64,000 bases of DNA from Quadrisphaera sp. INWT6 (GCF_015390235.1 NZ_VUOH01000001.1:1044530-1108529); one strand, 5' to 3'; shown: positions 8,981 to 20,850, counted from the first letter of the stretch. The notes: generated by a model from the letters alone, not told the origin. Program-made: numbers and translations.

Positions 8981-10089
8981 CCGCCACGACCAGCAGCCGC
9001 GCCACGAGGACCACCACGAGGACCGCGGTCCACCGCCTGCCGGTGCTCGGCGCACCGCTGCGCCGCCGCGCGCTCGTGGTGGGTGCGCTCCTGGCCGCCG
9101 CGTGCCTCGCCCTCGCCGTCGTCGCGCTCGGCACCGGCGACTACCCGCTCACGCCCCTGCAGGTGGTGCAGGCGGCCCTCGACCCGAGCGCCGGCTTCGC
9201 CCGGACGGTCGTGCTCGAGTGGCGGATGCCGCGGGTGCTGGCGGCCCTCGCCTTCGGCGCGGCGCTCGGGGCCTCCGGCGCCGTCTTCCAGTCGCTGACC
9301 CGCAACCCCCTCGGCTCGCCCGACGTCATCGGCTTCTCCACCGGCGCGTACACCGGGGCGCTGCTCGTGCTCACGGTCGGCGGCGTCTCGAGCGCCTTCG
9401 CCTCCGCCACCGGCTCGGCCACGGGCGCCACCGGCGGGGGAGCGGCGACGACGGCGGGCGCGCTCGCGGGCGGGCTGCTCACCGCGCTGGCCGTGTACGC
9501 CCTGGCGCGGGTGCGCGGCGCGGTGCAGGGCTACCGCCTCGTCGTCGTCGGCATCGCCGCGACGGCCGTGCTCCACGCCGCCAACACCTACCTGCTGCTG
9601 CGCGCCCAGACCGAGGTGGCGATGGCCGGGGCGGTGTGGGGCGCCGGGTCGCTGTCGACCACCGGCTGGGGCGACCTGACGTGGGCGCTGGGCGCGCTGG
9701 TCGTCCTCGTGCCCGCGCTGGCGCTGCTGGCGCCGGCACTGCGGCAGCTGGAGCTGGGCGACGACGCCGCCAGCGCCCACGGGGTGCGCGTGGAGCGCGC
9801 CCGGCTGGGCCTGGTCGTGGTGGGGGTCGCGCTGGTGTCGGTGGTGACCGCCAGCAGCGGGCCGATCGCGTTCGTGGCGCTGGCCGCGCCGCAGGTCGCG
9901 CGGCTGCTGCTGCGCGGGCCGGGGCTGTCGCTGGTGGGGTCGGCCCTGGTGGGGGCCCTGCTGCTCGTGAGCGCCGACCAGGTCTCGCAGCGGCTGCTGT
10001 CGGGGGTGCCGGTGGGCGTGGTCACGGTGGTCGGAGGTGGGGCGTACCTGCTGGTGCTGCTCCTGGTGCGGGCGAGGAGGACGGCGTGA
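8977..10089 (+). CDS. FecCD-family siderophore ABC permease 2
   Basis: A 370-residue second permease with the same family motifs: WRMPRVLAALAFGAALGASG, then SLTRNPLGSPDVIGFSTGAY, and GPIAFVALAAPQVARLL before the last membrane segments. A Ser/Ala/Gly-rich insertion around residues 140-160 lies between two helices. It pairs with the upstream permease as a heterodimer, as in FhuB halves or FepD/FepG. GTG at 8977 overlaps the preceding stop, and its own TGA overlaps the ATPase start, indicating one translationally coupled operon. Confidence 0.92.
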   Translation: MTATTSSRATRTTTRTAVHRLPVLGAPLRRRALVVGALLAAACLALAVVALGTGDYPLTPLQVVQAALDPSAGFARTVVLEWRMPRVLAALAFGAALGASGAVFQSLTRNPLGSPDVIGFSTGAYTGALLVLTVGGVSSAFASATGSATGATGGGAATTAGALAGGLLTALAVYALARVRGAVQGYRLVVVGIAATAVLHAANTYLLLRAQTEVAMAGAVWGAGSLSTTGWGDLTWALGALVVLVPALALLAPALRQLELGDDAASAHGVRVERARLGLVVVGVALVSVVTASSGPIAFVALAAPQVARLLLRGPGLSLVGSALVGALLLVSADQVSQRLLSGVPVGVVTVVGGGAYLLVLLLVRARRTA

Positions 10090-10883
10090 GCGCTCGGCTG
10101 GAGGCCCGGGGGGTGCGCCTGGCCTACGAGGGCCGCGTGGTGGCGAGCGACCTGTCGCTGGCGGTGCCCGACGGCTCGTTCACCGTCGTCGTCGGGCCGA
10201 ACGCGTGCGGCAAGTCGACGCTGCTGCGGGCCTTCTCACGGCTGCTGCGGCCCCAGGCGGGCGCCGTCGTGCTCGACGGGGCAGCCATCGCCAGCTACCG
10301 GCCCAAGGAGGCCGCGCGCCGCGTCGGGCTGCTGCCGCAGTCGGCGACCGCGCCCGAGGGCATCACCGTCGGCGACCTGGTGGCCCGCGGCAGGTACCCC
10401 CACCAGGGGCTGGTGCGGCAGTGGAGCGCGGCTGACGAGGTCGCCACCACCGACGCGATGCTCGCCACCGGCGTGGAGGAGCTGCGCGACCGCCTGGTCG
10501 ACGACCTCTCCGGCGGCCAGCGCCAGCGGGTGTGGGTGGCCGTGGCCCTGGCCCAGCAGACCCCGCTGCTGCTGCTCGACGAGCCGACCACCTACCTCGA
10601 CGTCTCCCACCAGGTCGAGCTGCTCGACCTCTTCGCCGACCTCCACGAGGCGGGGACGACGGTGGTGGCCGTCCTGCACGACCTCAACCACGCCGCGCGC
10701 TACGCGACGCACCTCGTGGTGATGAAGGACGGCGCGGTGGTGACCGCGGGCGCTCCCGCGCAGGTGCTGACGGCCCAGCTCGTCGAGGACGTCTACGGCC
10801 TGGCCTGCGTCGTCGTGCCCGACCCGGTGACCGGGACGCCGATGGTGGTGCCCCGGGGCAGGGAGTCGCGCCGCCCCCGCTGA
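10086..10883 (+). CDS. Siderophore ABC transporter ATP-binding protein (FepC/FhuC type)
   Basis: A 265-residue ATPase: Walker A GPNACGKST at residues 37-45, Q-loop in VGLLPQSATAPEGITVGDLV, signature LSGGQRQR at 141-148, Walker B LLLLDEPTTYLD, and the H-switch in AVLHDLNHAARYA. The RYPHQG segment after the Q-loop is typical of iron-siderophore ATPases. It powers the two permeases encoded just upstream, with a GTGA start-stop overlap at 10086. No gene for siderophore synthesis is in the window, so the system may take up siderophores made elsewhere in the genome or by other organisms. Confidence 0.93.
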   Translation: MSARLEARGVRLAYEGRVVASDLSLAVPDGSFTVVVGPNACGKSTLLRAFSRLLRPQAGAVVLDGAAIASYRPKEAARRVGLLPQSATAPEGITVGDLVARGRYPHQGLVRQWSAADEVATTDAMLATGVEELRDRLVDDLSGGQRQRVWVAVALAQQTPLLLLDEPTTYLDVSHQVELLDLFADLHEAGTTVVAVLHDLNHAARYATHLVVMKDGAVVTAGAPAQVLTAQLVEDVYGLACVVVPDPVTGTPMVVPRGRESRRPR

Positions 10884-10916
10884 CCCGCGCGGCCGGTGGC
10901 CGTTGACCCGACGAGG

Positions 10917-10934
10917 TATCTTGAGCTCAAGGTA
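10917..10934. promoter_or_regulatory. Palindromic operator-like site upstream of aconitase
   Basis: The 18 bases TATCTTGAGCTCAAGGTA contain a perfect 12-base palindrome CTTGAGCTCAAG (10920-10931) with matching flanks except for one pair. A TTGACC that could serve as a -35 element lies just upstream at 10903-10908. It stands about 95 bases before the aconitase ATG. The regulator is not identifiable from sequence. Confidence 0.5.
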
Positions 10935-11027
10935 CTTCAGTCGGTCATGCCCGGTGACGAACGAGTCGCTGGCGTGGGCGAGGATGGTCTGCGGTCACCG
11001 GAGATCGGGTCGAGCGGGAGGACGAGC

Positions 11028-13871
<2,844 letters not shown>

Positions 13872-13889
13872 CCAACGCTCCTGCACCAG

Positions 13890-13931
13890 CGCCAGGACCC
13901 CCAGGCCGCCTCCGGCCTGGGGGTCCTGGCG
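13890..13931 (+). terminator. Strong stem-loop terminator after acnA
   Basis: Two perfectly complementary 18-base arms (13890-13907 and 13914-13931) with a 6-base loop GCCTCC start 18 bases after the aconitase stop. There is no clear T-run, as is common in very GC-rich actinobacteria. Confidence 0.8.
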
Positions 13932-13954
13932 TTGCGGCGGGCCCGGACGTCGAG

Positions 13955-14025
13955 GTGGCGCACAGCTGCATGATCGTCGCTGGGGAGGGGCGGCCCTCGG
14001 TGACGATCACGCACCTGAGCGCCAC
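13955..14025. repeat. Intergenic palindromic repeat, family A (inverted pair)
   Basis: The left arm (13955-13983) starts GTGGCGCACAGCTGCATGAT; the right arm (14000-14025) reads GACGATCACGCACCTGAGCG and is its inverted counterpart with a few mismatches. The same core recurs at 14152-14218, 20851-21052 and 41821-41900. It can fold as a long hairpin between the convergent acnA and permease genes. Function is unknown; it resembles REP-type elements. Confidence 0.75.
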
Positions 14026-14051
14026 GTGGACGCCCGCGGCGCACGTTGCTC

Positions 14052-14094
14052 GCAGTTCCGGCCCCATCGAGGGTGTCGATGGGGCCGGAACTGC
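14052..14094. repeat. Intergenic hairpin, family B (19-bp perfect arms)
   Basis: Arms 14052-14070 and 14076-14094 are perfectly complementary (GCAGTTCCGGCCCCATCGA on the left) with a 5-base loop GGGTG. A diverged relative (CAGCTCCGGC...GCCGGAGCTG) lies at 21065-21105, again directly beside family A copies. It could stop transcription between the convergent genes. Confidence 0.75.
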
Positions 14095-14151
14095 ATCGAA
14101 GGGGCGGGAGCTGCGGAGGGTCGTCCCCTCGTCGTGCTGCCCGTCGTGGAG

Positions 14152-14218
14152 GTGGCGCCAGGCCGCATGATCGTCGCCGAAGGGGGGGCCTCGGCGACCA
14201 TCATGCGCCTGAGCGTCA
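14152..14218. repeat. Intergenic palindromic repeat, family A (diverged inverted pair)
   Basis: The left arm starts GTGGCGCCAGGCCGCATGAT at 14152; the right arm from 14193 reads GGCGACCATCATGCGCCTGA. The pairing is imperfect but clearly the same layout as 13955-14025. With that copy and the hairpin at 14052-14094 it fills most of the 395-base gap between aconitase and the sugar permease; no gene is visible there. Confidence 0.7.
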
Positions 14219-14266
14219 GACCGGGGGGGCGCACTCCGCTCCCGGCGCCTGGCTGTAGCGGTAGGG

Positions 14267-15166
14267 CTACTCCTTCACGGCCCCCTCGGCGGTCGACATG
14301 ATCTTCTTCTGGAAGACGAAGAAGAGCACCGCCACCGGGATGGTCATCAGCAGCGCCGCCGCCAGCTTGAGCGGGTACTGCGTCGCCTGCCCCTGCCCGC
14401 CCGAGGCCAGCTGCGCCACGAGCTTGGTCAGCGTGATGAGGTCGGGCGAGTTCGACGCCACGATGAAGTGGCTGAGCTCGTTCCACGACGCCTGGAAGCT
14501 GAGGATCGTGATCGTGATGACCGCGGGGCGGGCCATGGGCAGCACCACGGACCAGAAGGTGCGGAACGCGCCGGCCCCGTCGAGCTTCGCGGCCTCCTCC
14601 ACGCTGGTGGGGATGCTCGTGAAGAAGTTCCGCATGATGAAGACGCCGGCGGCGTCGGCCATCAGCGGGATGATGAGACCGGCGTAGGAGTTGTAGATCC
14701 CCAGCTGGTTCAGCACCAGGAACTTGGGGATCAGCAGCACGACGGGCGGCACCGCGATGACGGCGAGGAAGACCGCCATCACCAGCGAGGCCCCGCGGAA
14801 GCGCAGGCGCGCCAGGGCGTACCCGGCCAGGCAGCTGAAGAAGACGCGCCCCGCCGTCACCGACAGGGCGACGACGACGCTGTTGGTCGCCGCCAGTCCG
14901 AACGGCAGGCCCTGGAAGAGCTGGGCGTACGCGTTGAGCGTCGGCGGCACCGGCACCAGGTCGAGCGGGTCGGCAGCCGCCTCCGCGTCGGTCTTGAAGG
15001 AGTTGGCCAGCTGGACCAGGAAGGGCAGCACGTAGACCAGTGCCAGCACCGACAGGACGGTGTACGAGGTCGCCGTCGTCCACCGGAACCGCCTGCCGGG
15101 GCGACGGGTCGGTTCCGGGGCGGGAGCGGCGGTGGCCGGTCGCTCGGCGGTGGTGGTGGTGCCCAT
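14267..15166 (-). CDS. Carbohydrate ABC transporter permease (MalG type)
   Basis: A 299-residue permease with six membrane segments. The cytoplasmic loop EEAAKLDGAGAFRTFWSVVLP carries the EAA motif that contacts the ATPase. The N-terminus (about 30 residues, Thr/Ala/Pro-rich) is cytoplasmic. The C-terminal IVASNSPDLITLTKLVAQLAS and FFVFQKKIMSTAEGAVKE are typical of MalG-like proteins. ATG at 15166 overlaps the stop of the upstream permease (TGATG). No sugar ATPase is encoded in the operon, so a shared MsiK-type ATPase elsewhere probably energises it. Confidence 0.9.
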   Translation of the reverse strand: MGTTTTAERPATAAPAPEPTRRPGRRFRWTTATSYTVLSVLALVYVLPFLVQLANSFKTDAEAAADPLDLVPVPPTLNAYAQLFQGLPFGLAATNSVVVALSVTAGRVFFSCLAGYALARLRFRGASLVMAVFLAVIAVPPVVLLIPKFLVLNQLGIYNSYAGLIIPLMADAAGVFIMRNFFTSIPTSVEEAAKLDGAGAFRTFWSVVLPMARPAVITITILSFQASWNELSHFIVASNSPDLITLTKLVAQLASGGQGQATQYPLKLAAALLMTIPVAVLFFVFQKKIMSTAEGAVKE

Positions 15167-16227
15167 CAGCGCTCCCTCAGGACGGCGCGCTGCACGAGGG
15201 TCAGCACGATGATGATCGCGAAGAGGATGAACGCGATGGCCGCGCCCTGACCCCACTGGCCGTTGGTGAACGACGCGGTGTAGCTCAGGTACGCCGGCGT
15301 GATCGTGGTCTTCGCCGGGCCTCCCTGCGTGCCGGTGTAGATCTGGTCGAAGACCTGCCAGGTGCCCACGAGGCCGAGGGTCAGCACCGTGAAGAGCGTC
15401 GGGCGCAGCATCGGCACCGTCACGAAGACGAACTTCTGCCAGGCGTTCGCGCCGTCCATCGTCGCGGCCTCGGAGACCTCGCCCGCGATGTTCTGCAGCG
15501 CTGCGAGGAACAGCAGCATGAAGGTCCCCGACGTCGTGAAGATCGCCAGGAGGACGAGGGCGCTCATCGCCACGCTCGGCCCGGCGAGCCACTCCCACCA
15601 GGAGACCCCGAGCAGCCCGTGGTCGGCCAGGACGGCGGGCGCGGAGTCGACGCCCACCACCCCCAGCAGCAGGTGCAGCACCCCGTCGGGGTCCGCGAAC
15701 CAGTTGGGCCCGTTGATCCCGAGCCACGAGAGCACCTGGTTCACCGCACCCGACGCGCTGAAGAGGAACAGGAAGACGACCGTGATGGCGACCGAGCTGG
15801 TCACCGACGGGAAGTAGAACGCCGTGCGGAAGAAGCCGCGGCCGCGCAGCAGCTTGTCGTTGACGGCCGTGGCGAGCAGGAGCGCCACCACGGTCTGCGT
15901 CGGGACGACGAGCAGCACGTACCAGAGGTTGTTGCGCAGCGCTGTCCCGAGGTCCTGCGTGGGCAGGCCGCCCCCGGCCAGGAGGTCGCGGTAGTTGTCC
16001 AGCCCGACGACGGGCACGCCGGGCTCGAACGGGCTGCCGCGCCCGCGCCAGTCGGTGATCGACACCCACAGCGCCATGAGCACGGGCAGGGCGATGAACA
16101 GCAGCACGAGCGCGAGCGCGGGGGCGGTGAAGAGCCACCCGGCCCCGGCCTCGCGGCGGCGCGCCGATCCGGAGCGCCGCCGCGGGGTGGGGGGCGTGGC
16201 CGCGCTCGTGGTGGTGAGGGCGGCCAC
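15166..16227 (-). CDS. Carbohydrate ABC transporter permease (MalF type)
   Basis: A 353-residue permease. After a ~25-residue basic N-terminus come six membrane segments. RTAFYFPSVTSSVAITVVF is the conserved MalF-like region, EVSEAATMDGANAWQKFVFV the EAA loop, and the end (FTNGQWGQGAAIAFILF) also fits. A longer than usual periplasmic insert (~residues 165-205) follows WLGINGPNWFADPDG. It lies 3 bases after the binding-protein stop and overlaps the MalG-type gene by TGATG, so the three are one operon. Confidence 0.9.
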   Translation of the reverse strand: MAALTTTSAATPPTPRRRSGSARRREAGAGWLFTAPALALVLLFIALPVLMALWVSITDWRGRGSPFEPGVPVVGLDNYRDLLAGGGLPTQDLGTALRNNLWYVLLVVPTQTVVALLLATAVNDKLLRGRGFFRTAFYFPSVTSSVAITVVFLFLFSASGAVNQVLSWLGINGPNWFADPDGVLHLLLGVVGVDSAPAVLADHGLLGVSWWEWLAGPSVAMSALVLLAIFTTSGTFMLLFLAALQNIAGEVSEAATMDGANAWQKFVFVTVPMLRPTLFTVLTLGLVGTWQVFDQIYTGTQGGPAKTTITPAYLSYTASFTNGQWGQGAAIAFILFAIIIVLTLVQRAVLRER

Positions 16228-16230
16228 GGG

Positions 16231-17484
16231 TCAGCTGCCCGAGCTCTTCAGCGCGGCCTCGAGGTTGGTCTGGGTGCGCTGCAGGACCGCCTGCGGGTCG
16301 CCGGTCTCCAGCCCCTCGAGCTGGGAGTTCAGGTCGGTGATGACGTCGCTGACCCCCTCCTGGTTGGGGACGGCGGTCGCGTAGTCGGCCCCGGCGAGGA
16401 AGGCCGCCTGGGCGGGGAACTCCTGGGAGAACGGCTGGGCGGCGCTCTGCAGCGACGGCATGACGCCGAAGCCCTTGGCGAAGGCCAGCTGCTGGTCGGA
16501 GGAGGTGAGGCTCTCGACGAGCTCCACGGCCTCCTCCTTGTTCTGCGAGTCCGCCGCGACGCCCCAGCAGTTGGTGAACGTCAGCGTGCCCTTGCCGGCG
16601 GGGCCCGCGGGCAGCTCGACCACCTCGTACTCGACGTCCGGGTAGTCCGACGCCATGGCGCCGACCAGCCAGTTGCCCTCGATGGTCATGGCGGCCTTGC
16701 CGGTGCCGAAGGCCTCGCCGCCCCAGCCCGCGCCGAGGTCGGCGGCGAACGCGTAGGACCCGTCGGCCATGAGCGACTGCACGTACTGCAGCGCCTCGAC
16801 GTTCTGCTGGCTGTCGGCGGTGGCCTCGCCGTCCGTGACGAGCCCGCCGCCGGCCTCGGCCATGAACGCCCCGAGGCGGGAGTACTCGGCCGACGTCGAC
16901 AGACCGGTCACGCCGTTCGCCGTCAGCCTCTGCGCCACGGCCCTCAGCTGGTCCCACGTGGTGGGGACGTCGGCGTCGGTCAGGCCGGCCTGCGTCCACA
17001 GGTCGGTGTTGATGACGAGGGCGAGGGTGGAGAAGTCCTTCGGGGCGCAGTAGAGCTCACCGTCGCGGGTGAAGGCCTCGGTGAGCACCGGGTAGAAGTC
17101 GTCGGCGTTCGACAGCTGGTCGCCGTAGGGCTCCAGCGCACCGCTGGCGGCGTAGGAGTTGAACAGGTCGGCCGAGACGTAGAAGACGTCCGGCGGGGTC
17201 TTGGCGGCGAAGCCCTGGCTGAGCTCCTGGTTGAGGTCGGAGGCGGCGGTGACGGTCGCCGCCGTGCCCGACTCCGAGCTCCAGGCCTCCACGGCGTCGG
17301 TGACGGCCGTGGTCTCGGCCTGGCCCGAGGAGCCGATGAGCACCTGCAGCTGGCCGGTGCCCGCGCTGCCGCTGCCGCCGCCGGCGGCGGGCGCGTCGTC
17401 GAAGCCGCTGCCGCCGCAGGCGGACAGGAGCAGGGTCGCCGAGGCCAGCGAGGCGGCCACGGCCAGGGATCGGGTGCGGGACAC
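16231..17484 (-). CDS. Extracellular sugar-binding lipoprotein of ABC transporter
   Basis: A 417-residue family 1 solute-binding protein. It starts with a lipoprotein signal peptide ending in LLLSACGGSG, a Gly/Ser linker, then the domain: PPDVFYVSADLFNSYAASGAL, LYCAPKDFSTLALVINTDLW, MTIEGNWLVGAMASDYPDV. It would capture an oligosaccharide and deliver it to the two permeases downstream. The ligand cannot be read from sequence; the divergent debranching-type enzyme hints at a branched or linear alpha-glucan or a related sugar. GTG at 17484 follows AAGGAGA at a good spacing. Confidence 0.9.
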   Translation of the reverse strand: MSRTRSLAVAASLASATLLLSACGGSGFDDAPAAGGGSGSAGTGQLQVLIGSSGQAETTAVTDAVEAWSSESGTAATVTAASDLNQELSQGFAAKTPPDVFYVSADLFNSYAASGALEPYGDQLSNADDFYPVLTEAFTRDGELYCAPKDFSTLALVINTDLWTQAGLTDADVPTTWDQLRAVAQRLTANGVTGLSTSAEYSRLGAFMAEAGGGLVTDGEATADSQQNVEALQYVQSLMADGSYAFAADLGAGWGGEAFGTGKAAMTIEGNWLVGAMASDYPDVEYEVVELPAGPAGKGTLTFTNCWGVAADSQNKEEAVELVESLTSSDQQLAFAKGFGVMPSLQSAAQPFSQEFPAQAAFLAGADYATAVPNQEGVSDVITDLNSQLEGLETGDPQAVLQRTQTNLEAALKSSGS

Positions 17485-17528
17485 AGGGGTCTCCTTCGTC
17501 GTCGAGGGGGATCAGGTCGGGCGGGTCG

Positions 17529-18578
17529 TCAGGTGGGGGAGCTGCGCACCACGAGCCGCGGCGCGAGCAGGTGCTGGCAGGTCTGCGGCGGGCCGGCGCC
17601 GGTCTCGACCTGCGCCACGAGCAGGTCGACGACCAGGTGCGCGGCCTCTGCCAGCGGCTGGGCGACGCTGCTCATCCCGATCGCGGCGGCGACGGGGGTG
17701 TCGTCGAAGCCGACGACGTCCAGGGCCGCGCGGTGGCGGGTCGCGGCGCCGCGGGCCCCGAGCGCGAGGGTGTCGCTGGCGCAGACCACCGACGACGGCG
17801 CGCCCGGCGCCTCCAGCGCCGCGGACACGGCCGAGGCGGCGGCCGCCGTCGACTCCGGCACGGCCAGCTCGCGGCGCTCGCGGGCGGGGACGCCGGCGGC
17901 GTCGAGGGCCTCGGCCCAGCCGCGGCGGCGGTCCTCGCCGGTGCCGGAGCCCGCCGGCCAGCCGAGGAAGGCAGGCGCCCGGTGCCCGCTGGCCAGCAGG
18001 TGCTCGGTGGCGGCGCGCGTGCCGGCGGCGCCGTCGACGTCGACCCAGCAGTGGGCGGGCTGGTCACCCGCGCCCTCCGCGGCGCCCTCCTCCGGCCACG
18101 GGCGGCCGAAGGTGGCGAAGGGCACGCCGCGCCGGCTGAGCCACGACGTGCGCTGGTCACCGGCGTGCGTGCTGGTGAGCACGAAGCCGTCGACCTGCGT
18201 CGTGGTGAGCAGCTCGTCGTAGCCGGCGACCTCGCCCGCGTCGTCGTCGGCGGTGAAGAGCACCACGCGGTGGTCGCGGGCCTGGGCCTCGTCGACCAGG
18301 GCGTGCAGGAACCTGTCGAGCACCGAGCCGCTGATGCCGCCGCCCCAGTGCTCCAGGCGCAGCCCGAGGGTGCGGGAGCGGCGCGTGCGCAGCTGGCGGG
18401 CGGCCAGCGAGGGCCGGTAGCCGAGCTCCTCGATCGTCGCGAGGACCCGCTCGAGGGTGTCGGGGGCCACCTTGTCGGGGGCGTGGAGCGCGTTGCTGAC
18501 CGTCTGGCGGGACACGCCGGCGGCCTCCGCGACGCTCACGAGGGTCGCCCGCCCGGGGGTGCTGCCTGCTGCGTCCAC
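17529..18578 (-). CDS. LacI-family transcriptional regulator of the sugar locus
   Basis: A 349-residue LacI protein. The N-terminal helix-turn-helix and hinge helix read TLVSVAEAAGVSRQTVSNAL and LATIEELGYRPSLAARQLRT; the rest is a periplasmic-binding-protein-like effector domain ending in DVVGFDDTPVAAAIGMSSVAQPL. GTG at 18578 is chosen because GAGGAG precedes it at about nine bases. It is the first gene of the minus-strand operon (44 bases before the binding-protein start), and faces the debranching-type gene across the operator at 18612-18633. It probably represses both sides until the sugar binds. Confidence 0.9.
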   Translation of the reverse strand: MDAAGSTPGRATLVSVAEAAGVSRQTVSNALHAPDKVAPDTLERVLATIEELGYRPSLAARQLRTRRSRTLGLRLEHWGGGISGSVLDRFLHALVDEAQARDHRVVLFTADDDAGEVAGYDELLTTTQVDGFVLTSTHAGDQRTSWLSRRGVPFATFGRPWPEEGAAEGAGDQPAHCWVDVDGAAGTRAATEHLLASGHRAPAFLGWPAGSGTGEDRRRGWAEALDAAGVPARERRELAVPESTAAAASAVSAALEAPGAPSSVVCASDTLALGARGAATRHRAALDVVGFDDTPVAAAIGMSSVAQPLAEAAHLVVDLLVAQVETGAGPPQTCQHLLAPRLVVRSSPT

Positions 18579-18611
18579 CGCTGCCTCCTCTCGCCGTCGA
18601 GGGCCGCTCAC

Positions 18612-18633
18612 CCGGTTTGATCGTTCAAACCGG
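18612..18633. promoter_or_regulatory. LacI-type operator
   Basis: A perfect inverted repeat CCGGTTTGA-TCGT-TCAAACCGG sits between the divergent lacI-type gene and the debranching-type gene. A second half-site TCAAACCG at 18667-18674, close to the start of the plus-strand gene, repeats the right arm. A CpG-centred dyad with TTGA/TCAA arms is the usual LacI-family operator form. Assignment to the adjacent regulator is inference. Confidence 0.75.
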
Positions 18634-18687
18634 TGGTCGGTACTGTCGTTGCCGTTGATCTCGCTGTCAAACCGAGGGAGTCCACCG

Positions 18688-20829
18688 GTGCACTCCAGCC
18701 CCGCACCCCACCCGTCGCCCCGCCTGCTGCAGCCCTGGCTGCACGACCTCGTCGCGGCCCTCGCGCCGCCGGTGCAGCTGTGGTGCGGCCCCGAGGGACG
18801 GGTCGAGGGGCGGGTGGGGGCTCCGCTGGGCGCCCAGGGCCTGTGGTGCGGTGACGTGCGCGTGCTGTCCCGGCTGGTCGCGACGGTCGGCGGCGAGGCG
18901 ACCGCGCCGGTGCTGGCGGCCCCCGACGGCGCAGACGGCCAGCTCGTCGTCTCCGTCGCCCGCCAGCTCGGCGACGACGCCCCCGACCCCACGGTCCGCC
19001 TCGAGCAGCGCCGCCGCGTCAGCGCGCAGGGGCTGGTCGAGGAGCTGGTGCTCGTCTCGGCCGCGCACGCGCCGGTGGTGACCGAGGTGGCCGTGCACCT
19101 CGCCGCCGACCTGCTCGCCATGGACGCGGTGAAGTCCGGCCGCACCGGCGACCCCGTCGCCCCGTCGGTCGACGGGGGCGACGGCGCCTCGGCGCTCTGG
19201 GAGCGCGACGGCGTGCGCGCCGCCGTCTCCGCCCCCGGGGCGGCGGTCGTGGCCTCGCAGGACGGGCTGGTCCTCACCTGGCGGGTCGAGCTGGCCCCCG
19301 GCCAGCGCTGGACGGGCTCGTGGTCGGTGGAGGCGTCGGACGCGTCCGCCGTCGTCAGCGGCGCCCCGCCCGCCGGGTGGGTCGAGCAGGTGGCCGTCAC
19401 CGGCGGCGACCAGCGCCTGGCCCGCTGGGTGGAGCGCTCCCTGGCCGACCTCGAGGCCCTGCGCATGCGCCCCGCCGACAGCGACGACGTCTTCCTCGCC
19501 GCGGGCGCCCCCTGGTACTTCACCCTCTTCGGCCGCGACTCCCTGTGGGCGGCCCGGCTGCTGCTGCCGCTGGGCACCGACCTAGCCGCGTCCACGCTGC
19601 GGGTGCTGGCGGCCCGCCAGGGCGTCCGCGACGACCCGGCCACCGGCGAGGAGCCCGGCAAGGTGCTCCACGAGCTGCGCCGCGCCGCCAGCACCGCCGA
19701 GCAGGCCGGCGGCACCGCCTTCCTCCCGCCGGTCTACTACGGCACCGTCGACGCGACGCCCCTGTGGGTCTGCCTGCTGCACGACGCCTGGCGCTGGGGC
19801 CTGCCGCTGGACGACGTCGCGCCGCTGGCCGACCACCTCGAGGCCGCCCTGGAGTGGTGCGCCCGCGCCGCCGAGCGCGGCGGGGGCTTCCTGCGCTACG
19901 CCGGGGCCGGTGAGGGCACCGGGCTGTCCAACCAGGGCTGGAAGGACTCCGGCGACGCCGTCCAGTGGTCCGACGGGCGGCTCGCGCAGGGGCCCATCGC
20001 CCTGTGCGAGGTGCAGGGCTACGCCCACGAGGCGGCCCTCGGGGGAGCGGCGCTGCTCGACGCGCTGGGTCGCCCGGGCGGTGACCGGTGGCGGGCCTGG
20101 GCCGCTGACCTCGCCGCGCGCTTCCGCGAGCACTTCTGGGTGCACCCCGCCGGAGGGGCCGCCGGCCCGGGGCCGCACGTCGCGATCGCGCTCGACGCGG
20201 CCGGCGACGCCGTCGACTCCGTGACCTCCAACCCGGGCCACCTGCTCGGCACCGGGATCCTCTCGCCGGCGGAGTCCGCGCTCGTCGCGGCCCGGCTGGT
20301 GCAGCCCGACCTCGCCGAGGGCCGGGGGCTGCGGACGATGTCGTCGCTGGCGGCGGGCTTCTCGCCGCTGAGCTACCACGGCGGCTCGGTGTGGACCCAC
20401 GACACCGTGATCGTCGTCGCCGGCGCCGCCCGCGACGGGCACGACGACGTCGTCGCCGTGCTCGGGGAGGGCCTGCTGCAGGCGGCCGAGGCGTTCGGCT
20501 ACCGGGTGCCCGAGCTGCACGGGGGCGAGCCGCGCACCGGTCCGGGGAGCGTCCCGGTGCCGGTGCCCTACCCGGCGTCGTGCCGACCCCAGGCCTGGTC
20601 GGCGGCGTCGTCGGTGGCGCTGCTGGGGGCGGTCCTGGGCCTGCGGCCCGACGTCCCCGGGGGACGGCTATCGGTGCACCCGACCGCGGTGCCGTTGGTG
20701 CCGTCGGTGCCGTCGGTGAGGGGCCTGCGCGTGGCCGGGTCGCCGCTGGACGTGGTCGCCGGTGCGGACGGCGCCGTCGAGGTGTCGGGACCGGCGCTGG
20801 ACGCCCTGGCGGTCGACGCCCCCGTGTGA
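18688..20829 (+). CDS. Glycogen debranching N-terminal domain protein / amylo-alpha-1,6-glucosidase type
   Basis: A 713-residue protein. Residues ~1-220 form the beta-rich glycogen-debranching N-terminal domain (LWCGDVRVLSRLVATVGGE). Residues ~240-690 form an (alpha/alpha)6 barrel with PWYFTLFGRDSLWAARLLLP, NQGWKDSGDAVQWSDGRLA, ALCEVQGYAHEAALGGAAL and SYHGGSVWTHDTVIVVAGAA, the conserved acidic patches of this glycoside hydrolase group. It probably cleaves alpha-linked oligosaccharides in the cytosol after uptake by the adjacent transporter. GTG at 18688 follows GAGGGAG. No signal peptide is visible. The exact substrate is open. Confidence 0.85.
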   Translation: MHSSPAPHPSPRLLQPWLHDLVAALAPPVQLWCGPEGRVEGRVGAPLGAQGLWCGDVRVLSRLVATVGGEATAPVLAAPDGADGQLVVSVARQLGDDAPDPTVRLEQRRRVSAQGLVEELVLVSAAHAPVVTEVAVHLAADLLAMDAVKSGRTGDPVAPSVDGGDGASALWERDGVRAAVSAPGAAVVASQDGLVLTWRVELAPGQRWTGSWSVEASDASAVVSGAPPAGWVEQVAVTGGDQRLARWVERSLADLEALRMRPADSDDVFLAAGAPWYFTLFGRDSLWAARLLLPLGTDLAASTLRVLAARQGVRDDPATGEEPGKVLHELRRAASTAEQAGGTAFLPPVYYGTVDATPLWVCLLHDAWRWGLPLDDVAPLADHLEAALEWCARAAERGGGFLRYAGAGEGTGLSNQGWKDSGDAVQWSDGRLAQGPIALCEVQGYAHEAALGGAALLDALGRPGGDRWRAWAADLAARFREHFWVHPAGGAAGPGPHVAIALDAAGDAVDSVTSNPGHLLGTGILSPAESALVAARLVQPDLAEGRGLRTMSSLAAGFSPLSYHGGSVWTHDTVIVVAGAARDGHDDVVAVLGEGLLQAAEAFGYRVPELHGGEPRTGPGSVPVPVPYPASCRPQAWSAASSVALLGAVLGLRPDVPGGRLSVHPTAVPLVPSVPSVRGLRVAGSPLDVVAGADGAVEVSGPALDALAVDAPV

Positions 20830-20850
20830 CCGTCCCGTGCGACGCCGCAG

